DNA of 64,000 nucleotides from DASQPR01 sp963727415 (GCA_963727415.1 CAVSGF010000002.1:1240001-1304000); one strand, 5' to 3'; shown: positions 1 to 12,982, counted from the first letter of the stretch. Notes: generated by a model not told the origin, from the sequence alone. Numbers and translations are program-made.

Positions 1-4113
<4,113 letters not shown>

Positions 4114-4236
4114 GGCCCTCCCTCGCCCCTGCCGCCGGGCGCGGCCCGATGCGAGCGCCGCCCGATTGTGTACGGTGGGCGGAGCGGCTGGCCGATCGGT
4201 TGGCCTCGCTCGCCCACTCGGTGGAGACTACTGTCC

Positions 4237-6156
4237 GTGGCTCGTATGGCAACCCGTCGCATACGCCTCAGCGGTGACTTTTCGGCGCTCGCGGCCGCGC
4301 GGGCCGTGGTGGCGGATGTGCTGAATGAGACGGATCTCACCGATTTGCACGATGATGCCGTCTTGCTCACCACAGAACTCGCCGCCAACGCCGTCCGCCA
4401 TGCTGGCACCGCGGTGGATCTGCGGGTCGAAGCTGATGGGGAAATTCTACGCGTGACCGTTGGTGACGGTATGCCCGGCCAGTTGCCGCCGGTCGACGCC
4501 GACGCGATGGCACGCCGGCCGTACGCACCCTCCGGTCGCGGGCTGGCGCTGGTCGACCGGATCGCGACCAGTTGGGGTACCACCCACCACAAGCTCGGCA
4601 AGCTGGTGTGGTTCGAACTGCGCCGTGACGACGCCCAGGCCGAGCCCGCCGACGAGGTGGTGCCGGATATCGGGGCCCGCACCGATCAGCGGGTCATGCG
4701 CGCGCTGGAGCGGCTGACCACGGCGACCGGCTGCGTGGCCGTTCGCGTCTGCGTCGACCGGGCCGATGGTCAGGGCGAGCGCGAGATAGCCACCTACGGC
4801 AACGCCAGCGCCAACCTGCGTGAGTTCCGGCTGCCGCTGGGCCTGGCCCCGCCCTGGGTCGGAGAGCTCTCGCTGCTGGTTACCGGGCAACCGTCGGCGC
4901 GATCGCACACCATCGCCGAACTCGCAGCCGAAACCATCGGGCTGGCGCTGGACAACGACCGTCTGCGGCGCGACGACCTGCAGCGGCGGGCCACCTTGCG
5001 GTACGCCACCATCGCAAGCGACCTGCTGGCTCAGTCGCTGGACATCGAGCTGACCCACGCACTGATCCCGCGTCTGGTGGTGCCGCGCCTGGGCGAGTGG
5101 TGCGCCGTGTTCAGCTGCGATGCCGACGGCGTGCCGGTGCTGGCCGCGGTCGCCCACGCCGACGAGTCCAAGACCACGTTCGTCACCAGTGCGCTTGAGC
5201 ACCCGGACAACCGGCAAGCCATGCTCGAAGCCCTGGATCAGGGGGTACACACCTCGCTGTCCCGCTCGCCGGAAGGGATCGCGGTTCCGCTGCGGGTCCG
5301 GGATCGATCGCTGGGCGTACTGCTGGCCGGCCGGCCGGCGGCGCACCGGCACACGCCCGACGAACTGGCAGCGGTCGAGGATCTGGCCCGGCGCGCCGCG
5401 CTGGCCTTGGACAACGCGGCGCTGCACGCCGATCGTCAGCGGGTCGCCCGGACCTTGCAGGAATCGTTGCTGCCGCCGTCGCTGCCGGACGTCAAGGGCA
5501 TGCGGTTCGGCGCCGAGTATCTGCCCGCGCTGCGCGTGGCCGATGTCGGCGGCGACTTCTACGACGTGCTGTCCTTGCCGTCCGGAGGCCAGCTGATGGT
5601 GATCGGCGACGTCTCCGGAAAAGGGGTCGCGGCGGCCGCCGTTACCGGACTGATCCGCGACGTGTTCCGGATCCTGATGCGCGACCAGCGGTCCGTGGTC
5701 GAGGTTCTGACCCGGCTGAACGAGACCCTCAAGGAGCGTGGTACCGGGCGGTTCGCCACCCTCGCCATCGCCGAGCTGAACCCATCCGGCGATGACCTGC
5801 TTGCCAGCGTCTACCTGGCCGGTCACGACCGCCCGGTGGTGGCCCGGAAGAACGGCAGCACTGAGTCGGTGGGGGAGCGGGGTACCGCGATCGGCCTGCT
5901 TGACCAGATCGCCGTCACGGCCGTCCCGGTCCGCCTCGCACCCGGCGACACGCTGGTCTTCTTCACCGACGGGGTGACCGAGCGGCGGGACGGCGACGAA
6001 TTGTTCGGTAGCGGCCGGGTGCATGCCGCGCTCGCCGGGTTGGGCGGCCACGACGCCGACATCGTTGCCGCCAAGCTTCGCGCCGCGACCATCGCGTTCT
6101 CGGCCGATCCGCCTCGTGATGACATCGCCATCCTCACCGTCCACCACAGCGGCTGA
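4237..6156 (+). CDS. RsbW-type ATPase / GAF / SpoIIE-type PP2C phosphatase
   Basis: This 639-residue protein has three parts. An N-terminal HATPase_c_2 (anti-sigma kinase fold, residues about 1-135) shows ELAANAVRHAG and GRGLALVDRIA. One or two GAF-like segments occupy about 150-400. A C-terminal SpoIIE/PP2C domain (about 410-639) shows DVGGDFYDV, VIGDVSGKGVAAA, FFTDGVTERR and RDDIAILTV, the metal-binding aspartates of the family. Such proteins act in partner-switching networks, phosphorylating or dephosphorylating STAS antagonists to free sigma factors. GTG at 4237 is chosen because GGAG lies 10-13 nt upstream; ATG at 4246 is the alternative. It diverges from the hybrid kinase, so joint signalling is possible but inferred. 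Several STAS proteins elsewhere in the window are candidate substrates. Confidence 0.93.
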   Translation: MARMATRRIRLSGDFSALAAARAVVADVLNETDLTDLHDDAVLLTTELAANAVRHAGTAVDLRVEADGEILRVTVGDGMPGQLPPVDADAMARRPYAPSGRGLALVDRIATSWGTTHHKLGKLVWFELRRDDAQAEPADEVVPDIGARTDQRVMRALERLTTATGCVAVRVCVDRADGQGEREIATYGNASANLREFRLPLGLAPPWVGELSLLVTGQPSARSHTIAELAAETIGLALDNDRLRRDDLQRRATLRYATIASDLLAQSLDIELTHALIPRLVVPRLGEWCAVFSCDADGVPVLAAVAHADESKTTFVTSALEHPDNRQAMLEALDQGVHTSLSRSPEGIAVPLRVRDRSLGVLLAGRPAAHRHTPDELAAVEDLARRAALALDNAALHADRQRVARTLQESLLPPSLPDVKGMRFGAEYLPALRVADVGGDFYDVLSLPSGGQLMVIGDVSGKGVAAAAVTGLIRDVFRILMRDQRSVVEVLTRLNETLKERGTGRFATLAIAELNPSGDDLLASVYLAGHDRPVVARKNGSTESVGERGTAIGLLDQIAVTAVPVRLAPGDTLVFFTDGVTERRDGDELFGSGRVHAALAGLGGHDADIVAAKLRAATIAFSADPPRDDIAILTVHHSG

Positions 6157-6164
6157 CAGCCGCG

Positions 6165-6192
6165 GCGTGCCCTCGCGGGCGTGCCCTCGCGG
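6165..6192. repeat. Exact 14-bp tandem duplication
   Basis: gcgtgccctcgcgg occurs twice in direct tandem (6165-6178 and 6179-6192), just after the phosphatase stop codon. Its function is unknown and it may be a slippage product. Confidence 0.8.
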
Positions 6193-6248
6193 TGGCGCTG
6201 TGGCCGGTTGCCTCCCCGCCGCGGCACCGTTGGCTATAGCGTGGTGAC

Positions 6249-6425
6249 ATGACCGATGCCCAGCGCCGAGCCGAAGAGGCCGCTCGCGCCGTGTATGACG
6301 AGCAGGAGTCAAACGCCCGCTCCGCCGGCGACGGGGGACCCCGCGAGGAAGAAAACGCCGCCGAGTTCGCTGAGCTCGCCGAAGAGGAGAGCGAGGAGGC
6401 CAGCGAGGAGGTCGGCGAAGAGTAG
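6249..6425 (+). CDS. Small highly acidic protein, 58 aa
   Basis: ATG to TAG, 58 residues. It begins MTDAQRRAEEAARAVYDEQE, and more than a third of the residues are Glu or Asp, mostly in the C-terminal half (runs such as REEENAAEFAELAEEE). It has no membrane segment and no domain I recognise; it should be soluble and partly helical or disordered. No good Shine-Dalgarno is seen. A TATAGC about 10 nt before the ATG would suit a leaderless transcript. It sits alone between the phosphatase and a deacetylase, both on the same strand. The Glu-rich composition could be a chance product of GC-rich repeats, so confidence is moderate. Confidence 0.5.
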   Translation: MTDAQRRAEEAARAVYDEQESNARSAGDGGPREEENAAEFAELAEEESEEASEEVGEE

Positions 6426-6494
6426 GGTCACCCCGGCGGCGGATCGCGGACGCGCGCGCCGCCGCTACTGGCGCGCATCTCGTACGCTCGGCCG

Positions 6495-7385
6495 GTGCCA
6501 TCCCCCCGGCTGTTCGACTCCCGATCCCCCGTGCGCCGCGCCTCCGTGGTGGCCGGAATGGCCGCGCTGGCTCTGGTCGCGATGGCGGCATGTCAGGCTC
6601 GGAGCGCCGCCGCGCCGAACCCGGCCGTCTCCGGCGCGGCCGCGCACGGCTCGCCATCGGTACGCGGCACCGGCGGTGCGGCGACCCCGCACCACTCGGC
6701 CGCGGCCCGGCCGAGGCTGACCGGGCTCGCCGCGATCCTCGCCAAGCTTCCGACGTTCGGCTCGCCGCCGGCTCCCACCGCGATCAAGCTGCCCGGCGGT
6801 GCGACCGCCCCTGTTTATTACCGGCTGCCGGTGACCGCCAAGGTGGCCTTCCTGACCATCGATGACGGCGTGGTGCGGATGCCGAAGGACCTGGAGGTGA
6901 TGCGGGTCGCGCACATCCCGTTCACGATGTTCCTGATCGGCCCGGTCGGCGCCTCGGACCCGACGTTCTTCAAGGCGTTGGAGGGCTACGGCGGGGTCAT
7001 CGAGGACCACACAATGACGCATCCCGAGTTGCCGGGCAAGTCGTACACATACCAGAAGCATCAGATCTGCGGCGCCAAGTCGACGCTCACCCGCGCTTTC
7101 GGCGCCGCGCCGACGCTGTTCCGGCCGCCGTACGGCGACTATGACCGGACCACACTGGCGGTGGTACACGATTGCGGCCTGGCCGCCGCGTTCGACTGGT
7201 CCGAGACGGTCCGCAATGGCAAGGTCTTTTACCAGACCGCCGACCATCGGATCCGTCCCGGTGACATTATCCTGATGCACTTCCGGGACACGTTCCCACA
7301 AGACGTGCTGGCCGCGCTGACCGCGATCCATCGGGCCGGGCTAACGCCCGCGCTCCTGGAGGACTACGTCGCGCTGCCGGCGTGA
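6495..7385 (+). CDS. Secreted polysaccharide deacetylase family protein (NodB fold)
   Basis: A 296-residue carbohydrate-esterase-4-like protein. The N-terminus is RR plus a hydrophobic stretch ending ALVAMAACQA, a possible lipobox, so probably a surface lipoprotein. It is followed by an Ala/Pro-rich linker. Motifs: FLTIDDG (catalytic and metal Asp), HTMTH (zinc HxxxH), RPPYGDYD, and a late LMHF. Members remove N-acetyl groups from peptidoglycan, chitin or related glycans; the substrate here is unknown. GTG at 6495 is used because it precedes the signal peptide. A clear paralogue lies at 8382-9281 on the other strand. The 3' end overlaps the convergent EamA gene by about 22 bp. Confidence 0.88.
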   Translation: MPSPRLFDSRSPVRRASVVAGMAALALVAMAACQARSAAAPNPAVSGAAAHGSPSVRGTGGAATPHHSAAARPRLTGLAAILAKLPTFGSPPAPTAIKLPGGATAPVYYRLPVTAKVAFLTIDDGVVRMPKDLEVMRVAHIPFTMFLIGPVGASDPTFFKALEGYGGVIEDHTMTHPELPGKSYTYQKHQICGAKSTLTRAFGAAPTLFRPPYGDYDRTTLAVVHDCGLAAAFDWSETVRNGKVFYQTADHRIRPGDIILMHFRDTFPQDVLAALTAIHRAGLTPALLEDYVALPA

Positions 7386-8275
7386 CGAGGTTCCGGGCGC
7401 GGGTCGCCCGCCTCGGCGGGTACCGGCTGGGAGCGCCGGGTGGCGAGTACCGATCCGGCCAGCACCAGGACGAACCCGAGCCCGATACCGGCGGTGAGCG
7501 GCTCGCTGAGAAGCAGCACACCCAGCGCGACGGCGACCGCCGGATTCAGGTACGTGATGACGGTGGCTCGGACCGGACCGACCTCGGACAAGAGCGCGAA
7601 GAAGACCAGGAACGCGATCGCCGTGCACAGCACGGACAGCACCACCACCGCGGTGATCACCCGGGCCGACGGCCAGTGCCCCGGCATCTGGGCCATCCCG
7701 GCCGGCAAGTAGACGATCGCGGTCAGGCTGAGCGCCGCGGCGATCACTCCCAGGCCGGGCACCCCGGTCAGGTACCGGGCCAGGATGAACGGTCCCACCG
7801 CGTACCCGACCACGACCAGCGCCATCTTCATCAGGGCCGGAATGTCGCCGCCGCCGAGGTCGAGCCCGACCAGCGCGGCCACGCCGCAGATACCGATCGC
7901 GAGGCCGATGATGCGCCGCAGGCCCAGCCGCTCACCTCCGGTGAGCCAGCCCAGCAATGCCCCGACCAGCGGTACGGCGGCGATCAGCAAGCCGGACAGC
8001 GAGCTCGACAGGCGCTGCTCGGCACTCGACAACAGGAACCACGGCACGGCCAATTCGGCGACGGCGAAGGCGACCAAGGGGCGCCAGCGGGCGAGCACCT
8101 GCCGCAACTGGCCCCGCGCCACCGCGATCGGCATCAGGATGGCCGCCGCGAGCGCGGTGCGCACGAACACCAGCGATGCCGGGGACAGCACGTCCACCGC
8201 GACCTTGATCAGCAGGTATGGCACGCCCCAGATCACGCCCATCGCGATGAACAGTGCCCAGCCCCGACGAGACAT
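7364..8275 (-). CDS. EamA/DMT-family membrane transporter
   Basis: A 303-residue protein with about ten hydrophobic helices arranged as two EamA repeats. It opens SRRGWALFIAMGVIWGVPY, and the second repeat contains GPVRATVITYLNPAVAVALG, the family's typical C-terminal signature. Members export amino acids, drugs or other small metabolites; the substrate cannot be told here. ATG at 8275 has GAGG about 7 nt upstream; an in-frame GTG at 8287 would place the ribosome site inside the gene. It lies between two paralogous deacetylases, with the 8382 gene upstream on the same strand and a 106-bp gap, so co-transcription is possible. Confidence 0.9.
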   Translation of the reverse strand: MSRRGWALFIAMGVIWGVPYLLIKVAVDVLSPASLVFVRTALAAAILMPIAVARGQLRQVLARWRPLVAFAVAELAVPWFLLSSAEQRLSSSLSGLLIAAVPLVGALLGWLTGGERLGLRRIIGLAIGICGVAALVGLDLGGGDIPALMKMALVVVGYAVGPFILARYLTGVPGLGVIAAALSLTAIVYLPAGMAQMPGHWPSARVITAVVVLSVLCTAIAFLVFFALLSEVGPVRATVITYLNPAVAVALGVLLLSEPLTAGIGLGFVLVLAGSVLATRRSQPVPAEAGDPRPEPRHAGSAT

Positions 8276-8381
8276 CCCGAACCTCACCCAAGTCCTCGCC
8301 CGTTGTCAGGAGCGATTGTGCCTGGTGGTCCTTTCCGGGCCGGCGCCGGGCCCGGAGTTCCCAGATGGCGGCGCGACCGGC

Positions 8382-9281
8382 CTACGGCACCGGCGGTGGC
8401 GGCGTGACCAGGTAGTCCTCCAGGAGCGCGGGCGTGATGCCGTTCTTGTGGAACGCTCTCAAGGTCGCCAGCAGGTTCGCCTTCAGGTACTTGTCGAAGT
8501 GCATCAGAACCATGTCCCCCGGGTGGATGCCGCCCGGGCGCTGCCAGGTGACGGTGCCGGTGATGGCGTACTCGTCCCAGAAGACATTGGCCCGGATCCC
8601 GCACGACGCGGCGGCTTTGAGCGTGTCCTTGTCAGCCAGCCCGTATGGCGCTCGCATGATGACCGGCGCGCGGCCGTACAACGCGGCCAACGTTTCCCGG
8701 TTCGAGCAGATCTCGTGTCGCTGTTGCAGGTAGCTCATCCGAGTCAGCTTGGGATGGGTGACCGTGTGATCCTCGATGACCCCGCCGTAGCCTTGCAGCG
8801 TCTTGAAGAACCGCGGGTCGCTCTTGATCGCGTCACTGGTGAGGAACATGGTGAACGGGATGTGCGCCGCCTTGAGCATCGCCGCGGCCCCTGGATCCTT
8901 CTCCCAGCCGTCATCGATGGTGACGAACGCGACCTTCTGGTCGCCGACCGGGATCTGATTGAATTGCCGGGCTTGGCCGCTGACCGCCAGAGTCGTTACG
9001 TGTTCCGGCGCCGGGGGCGGGCCGAAGCGCGGCAACTCGTAGATGTACCACGCGAGCGTGCCCCGCTTAGGTGGCGGTCCAGCCGGCTTTGGTGAAGCCG
9101 CCACCGGCGACTGCGAGTTCGAAGCCGATGGTGCGGCCCCGCCGGCGATCGGTCCGGACGAACCGGCGGGCGAGGACGCGACGGTATGAGCGACGGTGGT
9201 AGCAGCCGGCCCGGAGCAGCCGGCCAGCAGTAGCACCAGGGCGGACAAGGCGGTCGCGAATATCGATGCGCGGGGCGGCAT
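8382..9281 (-). CDS. Polysaccharide deacetylase lipoprotein (paralogue of the 6495 gene)
   Basis: A 299-residue protein with a lipoprotein signal (MPPRASIFATALSALVLLLAGC, Cys at about 22), a Ser/Ala/Pro-rich linker, then a NodB-like domain with AFVTIDDGW, FTMFL, IEDHTVTH and MRAPYG, ending in ITPALLEDYLV. Its core aligns closely with the protein at 6495 (shared phrases AHIPFTMFL, GYGGVIEDHT, PALLEDY), so the two arose by duplication. Predicted to be membrane-anchored outside the cell and to deacetylate a wall or extracellular glycan. The RxPYG arginine motif is MRAPYG rather than FRPPYG, which may shift specificity. Confidence 0.9.
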   Translation of the reverse strand: MPPRASIFATALSALVLLLAGCSGPAATTVAHTVASSPAGSSGPIAGGAAPSASNSQSPVAASPKPAGPPPKRGTLAWYIYELPRFGPPPAPEHVTTLAVSGQARQFNQIPVGDQKVAFVTIDDGWEKDPGAAAMLKAAHIPFTMFLTSDAIKSDPRFFKTLQGYGGVIEDHTVTHPKLTRMSYLQQRHEICSNRETLAALYGRAPVIMRAPYGLADKDTLKAAASCGIRANVFWDEYAITGTVTWQRPGGIHPGDMVLMHFDKYLKANLLATLRAFHKNGITPALLEDYLVTPPPPVP

Positions 9282-9498
9282 GCCGACATGGTGCCGGTTG
9301 TGCCCGGAAAAAGCTGTTCGACGCGCCCATAGGCCGGGGTAACGAGTGCCGCCGTACCCGGAGCATGTCCCGACGTAGACTGGCGGCGATCACGCTTGCG
9401 CTCCCCGTCGGCGGCTCCGCACGGTCTCCCCGCGCGGCCCGGCCGGCGGACGTGATCCATCCGGCCGAGCGCCACAATGGACAGTGAGGTGTGGCGTG

Positions 9499-9777
9499 AT
9501 GGTCACCGTATTCGGAATCGCGGCCGCCACTTGGGGCCTGGTCATGGCGATCTCACCGGGACTGCAGATCAGGCGAATGCTGGTTCGCCGGTCGTCCGCG
9601 GACGTCTCGGTCGGCTACTACGTGCTGCTGGTGCCCGGCTTCGGGCTGTGGGTCGCGTACGGCCTGGCCTCCTCGGACCTGGCTCTGGTCATCCCGAACG
9701 CCGTCGCGTTCGCCGTCGGCACCGCCACCATCGTGGTGGCGCGGCTGCTGCGGCGGGTCCGGCCGCCGTTCAGCTGA
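9499..9777 (+). CDS. SemiSWEET-like (PQ-loop/MtN3) small sugar transporter
   Basis: A 92-residue protein with three hydrophobic helices, fitting a single triple-helix bundle. VIPNAVAF in the third helix matches the Pro-Asn motif that gates SemiSWEETs. Members work as dimers to equilibrate mono- or disaccharides across the membrane. ATG at 9499 is preceded by GAGGT 8 nt upstream; an upstream GTG (9484) would add VRCGV with no better signal. It overlaps the convergent PLP-enzyme gene by 8 bp. Its neighbours do not indicate a substrate. Confidence 0.8.
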   Translation: MVTVFGIAAATWGLVMAISPGLQIRRMLVRRSSADVSVGYYVLLVPGFGLWVAYGLASSDLALVIPNAVAFAVGTATIVVARLLRRVRPPFS

Positions 9778-10981
9778 TCGCCAGCGCAGTCTCCAGATCG
9801 CGCCAGAGATCCTCCGGGTCTTCCAGCCCGACCGACAGCCGTAGCAGCGAGCCGGCCGGCTTGGCGTCGGCCGTGACCGGGCGGTGGGTGAGTGAGGCCG
9901 GATGCTGGATGAGCGTGTCCACGCCACCGAGCGACACCGCGTGCGTGATGAGCCGGCAGCCGGACGCGACACGCGCCGCCTCGGGCACTCCGCCGTTTAC
10001 CTCGAACGCGACGATCGTTCCCGGACCGGACATCTGCCGGCCGACCAGGCCTCCCGGGTCGGAGTCGGCGAAACCGGGATAGTGCACCGCGCTTACCGCC
10101 GGGTGGGACCGCAGCCGGTCGGCCAGTTTGGTGGCGCCCTGCTGAGCGGCCGAAACTCGCACCGGCAGCGTCTGCAATCCGCGATGCAGCAAGTAAGCGC
10201 CGAGCGGGTGCAGCAGGGCACCCGTGATCGCGCGCACCGGGCGGAGTCGCTCGGCCCAAGCGGCCGAGCACGCGATGACGCCGGCCATCACGTCACCGTG
10301 GCCGCCAAGGAACTTGGTCGCCGAGTGCAGCACCAGGTCCGCGCCGAAGTCGGCCGGCCGCTGCAGGACCGGCGTCGCGAACGTGTTGTCCACCAGCACC
10401 GGTACCGATCCCGCCTGGCGCCGGATCGCCGCCAGATCGAGCAGCCGCAGGTCGGGGTTGGCCGGGGTCTCCACCACGATCAGACCTGTGTCCGGGCCGA
10501 TCGCCGCCGCCACGGCATCCGGCTCGGCCCAGGTCACGGTGGAGCCCAGCAGGCCGCTGGCGAGGAGGTGATCGGATCCTCCGTACAGTGGGCGAACGGC
10601 GACGACGTGCCGCTTGCCGGCGGCACCGGCGGCGAGCAGGGCGGCGGTGAACGCGGCCATACCGGACGCGAAGGCGACTGCCGTCTCGGTGCCTTCCAGT
10701 TCCGCGAGGCCGTCCTCGAACCGTGCCACGGTCGGGTTCCACAGCCGTTGGTAGACCATGCTGCCGTCGGCCGGTGGCCGGCCGCCGCCGGCCAGAGCGT
10801 CATAGGAGGCGCCGCCGCGGTCAAGGTCCGGCAGCGGGTACGTTGTCGACAGATCGATCGGGGGAACGTGTACGCCGAGCGCGGTGAAATCGTGCCGGCC
10901 GGCGTGGACGGCGGTGGTAGTGGGGGACAACCCGGCGGCGTTTCCGGCCCGGGTACCGGCGGTACGGGCATCGTTGACCAT
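9770..10981 (-). CDS. Cys/Met-metabolism PLP enzyme (cystathionine gamma-synthase/lyase-like)
   Basis: A 403-residue fold-type I PLP enzyme. Seen: YQRLWNPTVARFE (phosphate-binding Tyr/Arg motif), AFASGMAAF, VVETPANPDL, LVDNTFATP and SATKFLGG with the Schiff-base Lys at about 223, ending LLRLSVGLED. The LYGGS segment has Gly where methionine gamma-lyases carry their special Cys, so cystathionine gamma-synthase or gamma-lyase activity fits better than methionine gamma-lyase. A divergent Lrp/AsnC regulator starts 114 bp away, an arrangement typical of amino-acid-responsive control. ATG at 10981 is chosen because upstream sequence enters the regulatory gap. Confidence 0.88.
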   Translation of the reverse strand: MVNDARTAGTRAGNAAGLSPTTTAVHAGRHDFTALGVHVPPIDLSTTYPLPDLDRGGASYDALAGGGRPPADGSMVYQRLWNPTVARFEDGLAELEGTETAVAFASGMAAFTAALLAAGAAGKRHVVAVRPLYGGSDHLLASGLLGSTVTWAEPDAVAAAIGPDTGLIVVETPANPDLRLLDLAAIRRQAGSVPVLVDNTFATPVLQRPADFGADLVLHSATKFLGGHGDVMAGVIACSAAWAERLRPVRAITGALLHPLGAYLLHRGLQTLPVRVSAAQQGATKLADRLRSHPAVSAVHYPGFADSDPGGLVGRQMSGPGTIVAFEVNGGVPEAARVASGCRLITHAVSLGGVDTLIQHPASLTHRPVTADAKPAGSLLRLSVGLEDPEDLWRDLETALAIS

Positions 10982-10985
10982 GCCG

Positions 10986-11011
10986 GTATGGTGAACAAGC
11001 AGCGGCCATAC
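10986..11011. promoter_or_regulatory. Inverted repeat in the divergent PLP-enzyme/Lrp gap
   Basis: GTATGG, 14 nt, CCATAC, with partly complementary flanks (GCC/GGC). It lies just upstream of the PLP-enzyme start and 85-110 bp from the Lrp start. A candidate Lrp operator on position and symmetry alone. Confidence 0.4.
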
Positions 11012-11095
11012 GGCAATAGTTCCGAATTTCCTGCGACCTGCGCGGGGCCACGATCGCCGGAGAGTTCGGTGATCTCGGTGGAGGGGAGCGCCACA

Positions 11096-11602
11096 GTGAA
11101 CGATCTTCGGAGCCCTGGCCCGCCGCCGCGCCCGCCCGCCACCGGGCTCGACGACATTGACTGGCGGCTGCTCGAACTGCTGGCGGCCGACGGCCGGATG
11201 ACCAACGCGGCGCTCGCCGAAGCCGTCGGGCTGGCACCATCGACTTGCCTGGCGCGGGTCCGGGCGCTCCGGGACAGCGGAACGTTGCGCGGCATCCACG
11301 CCGACATCGACCTGGCACGCATCGGACGGTCGCTTCAGGCGATGATCTCGGTACGCCTGGCGACCCACTCCCGCTCGCAGGTTGACGCATTCCGTTCGGC
11401 CGCCCCGGCGATGCCCGGGGTCCTGACCGTCTTCCACGTGACCGGATCGGTCGATTACCTCGTGCATGTGGCCGTCGCCGATGCCGATAGCCTGCGCAAT
11501 TTCGTGCTCGATCACCTGGTCAGCCGTCCCGAGGTGGCGCACGCCGAGACGAGCCTCATCTTCGAGCACGTGCGCGGGGAGGCCCCGCTCGGCTGGGCCT
11601 AG
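11096..11602 (+). CDS. Lrp/AsnC-family transcriptional regulator
   Basis: A 168-residue protein. An N-terminal winged HTH starts LDDIDWRLLELLAADGRMTN and contains AEAVGLAPSTCLARVRALRDSG. A C-terminal RAM/AsnC ligand-binding domain follows, with FHVTGSVDYLVHVAVAD and a conserved Gly-x-x-Asp-Tyr turn. The family binds amino acids, oligomerises and controls adjacent amino-acid metabolism genes. GTG at 11096 has GAGGGGAG about 8 nt upstream. Being divergent from the cystathionine-type enzyme, it most likely regulates that gene in response to a sulfur amino acid or product, as in the mdeR/mdeA arrangement of Pseudomonas (inference). Confidence 0.92.
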   Translation: MNDLRSPGPPPRPPATGLDDIDWRLLELLAADGRMTNAALAEAVGLAPSTCLARVRALRDSGTLRGIHADIDLARIGRSLQAMISVRLATHSRSQVDAFRSAAPAMPGVLTVFHVTGSVDYLVHVAVADADSLRNFVLDHLVSRPEVAHAETSLIFEHVRGEAPLGWA

Positions 11603-11716
11603 CGACGCGAGCCGGCACCGGCCGGCCGCGACAAGCCGGAGCGATCAGTCGGACCCGCGGAGCCTTGGTGATCATGCCGACCCCCAGGTCCGGCGGCGGC
11701 GTAGCCGGCCACAGAC

Positions 11717-11743
11717 GAGTCCGGCGCTCGGGGCGCCGGACTC
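11717..11743. terminator. Hairpin terminator between convergent genes
   Basis: GAGTCCGGCGC / GCGCCGGACTC, an 11-bp perfect stem with a 5-nt loop, between the Lrp gene (+) and the PhyH gene (-). No T tract, as is common in high-GC actinomycetes. Confidence 0.7.
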
Positions 11744-11782
11744 ATCACTCGACCGAAACGATCCGCTGTGGACGATCCTCTG

Positions 11783-12760
11783 TCATGGGATCAGCGGCGG
11801 GAAGGACGGGTCGAGCAGACCACGCTCGGCCAGATGACCGTAGAGCGGCGTGGTGGCTGGGTAGTGACCCCACTGATGATCACCCGGAATCTCGCCGGGC
11901 GCGGCCAGCGGCCCGCTGAGCAACTGTTGCTGCACTGGCGTGAACCGGTCGTACGCATCGGACGCGAACAACGCGGTGTTGTCGTCTCGGCTCACCCCCC
12001 AGCGGTGCGAGTACGCGAAGAAGATGCCCTTGCGGGTGATCTCCGAGTAGTTGTCGGTGCGGGTGTGCCACAGCCGCCGGTCGAAGAAGACCACGTCGCC
12101 GGGCGCGGCGGTGACCTGGACGGCACCCTTCGGGTCGGGCCACTTGACGTCACGGCGAGGCGGACCATCGATCCGGTTGGTGAGATGGCTGCCCGGTACC
12201 ACGGTGAAGTTGCCGCGTCCGGTGGCGGTCAGGTCGGACAGCCAGTAGGCGAGCTTCACCGACAGCCGTGGTCGCGGGTTCGTCTCGATCTCGCGGTTTT
12301 GCCGGCCGCCGTCCTGGTGCCACTCGAACTGGAATGGCTTGGCATGCCTGATCTGTGGGTGCACATCGAGGTGCGAGTGATAGATGTGGATGTTCCATCC
12401 CAGGATCGACCAGACCAGCCCGAACGTGTTCGGGTGGTCGATCAGTCCGACCGCTTCCGGACAGTTGGCCACCGCACTCAGCTGGTGCATCGCAAGGCCG
12501 GCGGTCACAGTGCCGTCCGCGACTCGGCCGGCGTACACGCGGTCCAGCGCGGCCGCGTAGAACTCCACCTCGGCAGGTGACAGCGCACCGCGGATCACCA
12601 GGTAGCCGTCATGCTCAAACTGTTCCCGCTGGTCCGCGGTCATCGGTGTCGAGGCCGGCGCGAATTCCGGGGAAATTGCCGGGGATATTGGCGGGGACAT
12701 TGACGGGGATCCGGTGAATGTGGTCGCACCGGACAGGTCGTTCACCAGGGTTGAAGTCAT
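11783..12760 (-). CDS. Phytanoyl-CoA dioxygenase (PhyH) family protein
   Basis: A 325-residue Fe(II)/2-oxoglutarate oxygenase-like protein. Residues about 1-40 form a Ser/Pro-rich tail, then QREQFEHDGYLVIRGAL begins the domain. FEWHQDGG supplies the His-x-Asp iron ligands, LWHTRTDN the distal His, and KGIFFAYSHRW lies near the 2-oxoglutarate site. The family hydroxylates diverse small molecules, from phytanoyl-CoA to natural products; the ectoine hydroxylase signature is absent, so the substrate is open. ATG at 12760 has GAGG 5 nt upstream. It diverges from an HSD10-like SDR across a gap holding an inverted repeat, so the two may form one pathway (inference). Confidence 0.88.
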   Translation of the reverse strand: MTSTLVNDLSGATTFTGSPSMSPPISPAISPEFAPASTPMTADQREQFEHDGYLVIRGALSPAEVEFYAAALDRVYAGRVADGTVTAGLAMHQLSAVANCPEAVGLIDHPNTFGLVWSILGWNIHIYHSHLDVHPQIRHAKPFQFEWHQDGGRQNREIETNPRPRLSVKLAYWLSDLTATGRGNFTVVPGSHLTNRIDGPPRRDVKWPDPKGAVQVTAAPGDVVFFDRRLWHTRTDNYSEITRKGIFFAYSHRWGVSRDDNTALFASDAYDRFTPVQQQLLSGPLAAPGEIPGDHQWGHYPATTPLYGHLAERGLLDPSFPPLIP

Positions 12761-12837
12761 ATGCACCTCATGAACTGAAAAGGCCGATAACCAGTTCAAG
12801 AGACGTACCACGCACGTTCCGATAGTTGTGGGAGGTT

Positions 12838-12856
12838 CCGTCAATATTCGTGACGG
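12838..12856. promoter_or_regulatory. Inverted repeat CCGTCA-N7-TGACGG
   Basis: A perfect 6-bp inverted repeat with an AT-rich 7-nt spacer, between the divergent PhyH and SDR genes, 78 bp from the PhyH start. This is the least GC-rich stretch of the gap, which suits a shared operator/promoter region. No regulator gene is adjacent. Confidence 0.45.
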
Positions 12857-12982
12857 TAAGTCACCCAAAGGAGTTATCGGAGTGGATTTCGGGTACGTGT
12901 CCGGCCGTCCCGGCACGACCCGGCGCGTAGCCTCGCGCCGCCTGGCGTCGCGCCGCAGCCGTGCGGGCCGTAAGTTGGCGGC

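Noticed and set aside
4447..6657. Long open frame (736 codons) on the - strand
   Set aside because: Antisense to the well-supported SpoIIE phosphatase. Arg/Gly/Pro/Gln-rich and without motifs, a usual shadow in high-GC DNA.
9770..10981. Methionine gamma-lyase assignment
   Set aside because: The Cys typical of that enzyme in the LYGC motif is Gly here, so only the broader cystathionine-type family is claimed.
9902..11094. Upstream part of the + frame that ends in the Lrp gene
   Set aside because: Before 11096 it is antisense to the PLP enzyme and has no recognisable sequence. The Lrp domain and a good ribosome site define the start.
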